Assembly: GCA_964545075.1 (NCBI GenBank)
Contig: CAZJFS010000095.1
Span: 1-16,502 of the forward strand
Length of the DNA: 16,502 nt
From: DAOPXV01 sp035352535
Lineage (GTDB): Bacteria; Muiribacteriota; UBA9980
Direction of reading: 5' to 3'
Shown here: one piece after another, positions 15,722 through 16,502 of the stretch
How positions within the stretch are numbered: position 1 is the stretch's first letter
How the letters are laid out: every line of letters starts with the position of its first letter
Program-made: the position numbers and the translations under genes
The notes under the pieces: generated by a model
Seen by the model: the letters and a program-made list of their open reading frames with translations, nothing else
Database searches by the model: none
Told to the model about the DNA's origin: nothing

Positions 15722-16258
15722 ATGTGGACGCAGGAAGTATTCCAAAAAGCCATTGATTATGCCGCTTTTGCTCATATACAGCAGACGGTGCCCGGAAAAC
15801 CTTATTCGTATGTGGTACACCTGGCGAACGTTTCAATGGAGGTCATGGGCGCCATAAGCTCTTCGAATGTTGAAAACCCCGACCTGGCCCTGGCCTGCGC
15901 CGTTCTTCACGATACGATCGAGGACACGGGCGTCACATATGAAGATCTGGCCGTGGCGTTCGGGGTCGATGTAGCCTCGGGAGTTCTCGCGCTAACGAAG
16001 AATAAAAAACTCGAAGGTTCTGAAAAAATGCTGGACTCTATTGCGCGCATAAAAAAAATGCCGCGTGAAATAGGAATGGTCAAGCTCGCCGACAGAATAA
16101 CCAATCTTCAAAAGCCGCCGGCTCACTGGAAAAGCGAAAAAATAGCGAAATATATCGAGGAAGCCGGCGTCATTTTAAAAGAGCTCGCGCATTGCAATGA
16201 CTACCTGGCGAACAGGCTCGAAGGCAAGATAAAAGAGTACGCGAAATATCTAAATTAA
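15722..16258 (+). CDS. Small stand-alone RelA/SpoT-type HD hydrolase (MESH1-like)
   Basis: This 178-residue cytoplasmic protein is made of one HD domain of the (p)ppGpp hydrolase type. The metal and catalytic residues appear in family order: H33 in Y-V-V-H, H63-D64 with E67-D68 in the L-H-D-T-I-E-D-T signature, and D124 with N128 in V-K-L-A-D-R-I-T-N-L. The length matches small alarmone hydrolases related to animal MESH1, and there is no synthetase, TGS or ACT domain. By family it would hydrolyse the 3'-pyrophosphate of ppGpp or a related substrate such as NADPH; which one cannot be read from sequence. The start at 15722 leaves GCGGAG (15704-15709) 12 bases upstream. The ATG at 15710 touches that site directly and would add four residues. 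It follows the TPR gene by 19 bases and precedes an ankyrin gene by 9, so it is probably in an operon. Confidence 0.86.
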   Translation: MWTQEVFQKAIDYAAFAHIQQTVPGKPYSYVVHLANVSMEVMGAISSSNVENPDLALACAVLHDTIEDTGVTYEDLAVAFGVDVASGVLALTKNKKLEGSEKMLDSIARIKKMPREIGMVKLADRITNLQKPPAHWKSEKIAKYIEEAGVILKELAHCNDYLANRLEGKIKEYAKYLN

Positions 16259-16267
16259 TGAACAGGT

Positions 16268-16502
16268 ATGAACGTGACGGAAGAAAATATGAAACCTGAT
16301 ATGCCCAACCCGGGCTCTCGAATCGTTCTCGCGGCGGCGGCCGCTGATGTTAAAGCCGTAATGGCGCTCATCGAAGCCGGAACGGATATCGATTCAAAGG
16401 ACGCCGGCGGCCGGACCGCTTTGATCGCGGCGACCGCCGAATCTTATTTCGCTGAAAACAACGAACAATTCAAGCTCTACGTCGCCGTCATCAAATTGCT
16501 TA
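16268..16502 (+). CDS. Ankyrin-repeat protein, 5' part only (runs off the window)
   Basis: The reading frame is open from ATG 16268 to the window edge, giving 78 codons. After a short, Pro/Asn-containing start it shows a clear ankyrin repeat: A-A-A-A-A-D-V-K-A-V-M-A-L-I-E-A-G-T-D-I-D-S-K-D, then G-G-R-T-A-L-I-A-A-T-A opening the next repeat. That next repeat seems to carry a short insertion. No signal peptide is visible, so unlike the exported ankyrin protein at 1565-2614 this one is probably cytoplasmic. The start is uncertain: AGG at 16264-16266 is very close to ATG 16268, whereas GGAAG at 16279-16283 would suit an in-frame ATG at 16289. It begins only 9 bases after the HD hydrolase gene, so it is probably the fourth gene of the cluster. 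Confidence 0.75.
   Translation, partial: MNVTEENMKPDMPNPGSRIVLAAAAADVKAVMALIEAGTDIDSKDAGGRTALIAATAESYFAENNEQFKLYVAVIKLL

Noticed and set aside
1..16502. tRNA, rRNA, CRISPR array, insertion sequence or attachment site
   Set aside because: No regularly spaced repeats, transposase or integrase motifs, terminal inverted repeats or tRNA-like clover-leaf segments were seen by eye; small RNAs cannot be excluded.

Overview
The window looks like a piece of a Gram-negative (diderm) bacterial chromosome. It has moderate GC in its genes, by eye somewhat under half, and strongly AT-rich gaps. Ile ATA and Lys AAA codons are common. At least five of the ten genes carry an N-terminal signal peptide or membrane anchor, and families tied to an outer membrane or periplasm (PqiA, alpha-2-macroglobulin) are present. 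I cannot place the phylum. There is no tRNA, rRNA, transposase, integrase or CRISPR array, so this reads as ordinary chromosomal or lineage-specific content, not a mobile island.

Layout. (1) 81-1459: a short rightward unit with a single-domain PqiA-like membrane protein and a small single-pass envelope protein. (2) 1509-2614: an exported ankyrin-repeat protein with its own promoter and probably a TTG start. (3) 2647-4992: an exported protein with two intact phospholipase D (HKD) motifs, driven by a perfect-consensus sigma70-type promoter. (4) 5020-5681: an NTF2/SnoaL-like protein behind a similar promoter, with a hairpin-rich leader and a strong terminator that works in both directions. (5) 7692-5772, leftward: nitronate monooxygenase followed by an exported metallophosphoesterase of the 5'-nucleotidase family, converging on the same terminator. 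(6) 7693-8039: an AT-rich divergent intergenic region. (7) 8040 to the right edge: a very large alpha-2-macroglobulin with an intact thioester motif, a TPR protein with a PEGA-like end, a RelA/SpoT-type HD hydrolase, and the start of a second ankyrin protein cut by the window edge. The last three are closely spaced.

How they may work together. The main theme is envelope maintenance and protection: PqiA-type lipid or envelope homeostasis, a periplasmic PLD-type phospholipid enzyme, a protease-trapping macroglobulin and a periplasmic phosphoesterase. The stand-alone alarmone-type hydrolase adds a possible link to stress nucleotide signalling. I see no clearly new multi-gene system. The best candidates for novelty are the PqiA/small-protein pair, the exported ankyrin/PLD neighbours, the leader at 5055-5160, and the macroglobulin-TPR-HD-ankyrin cluster.
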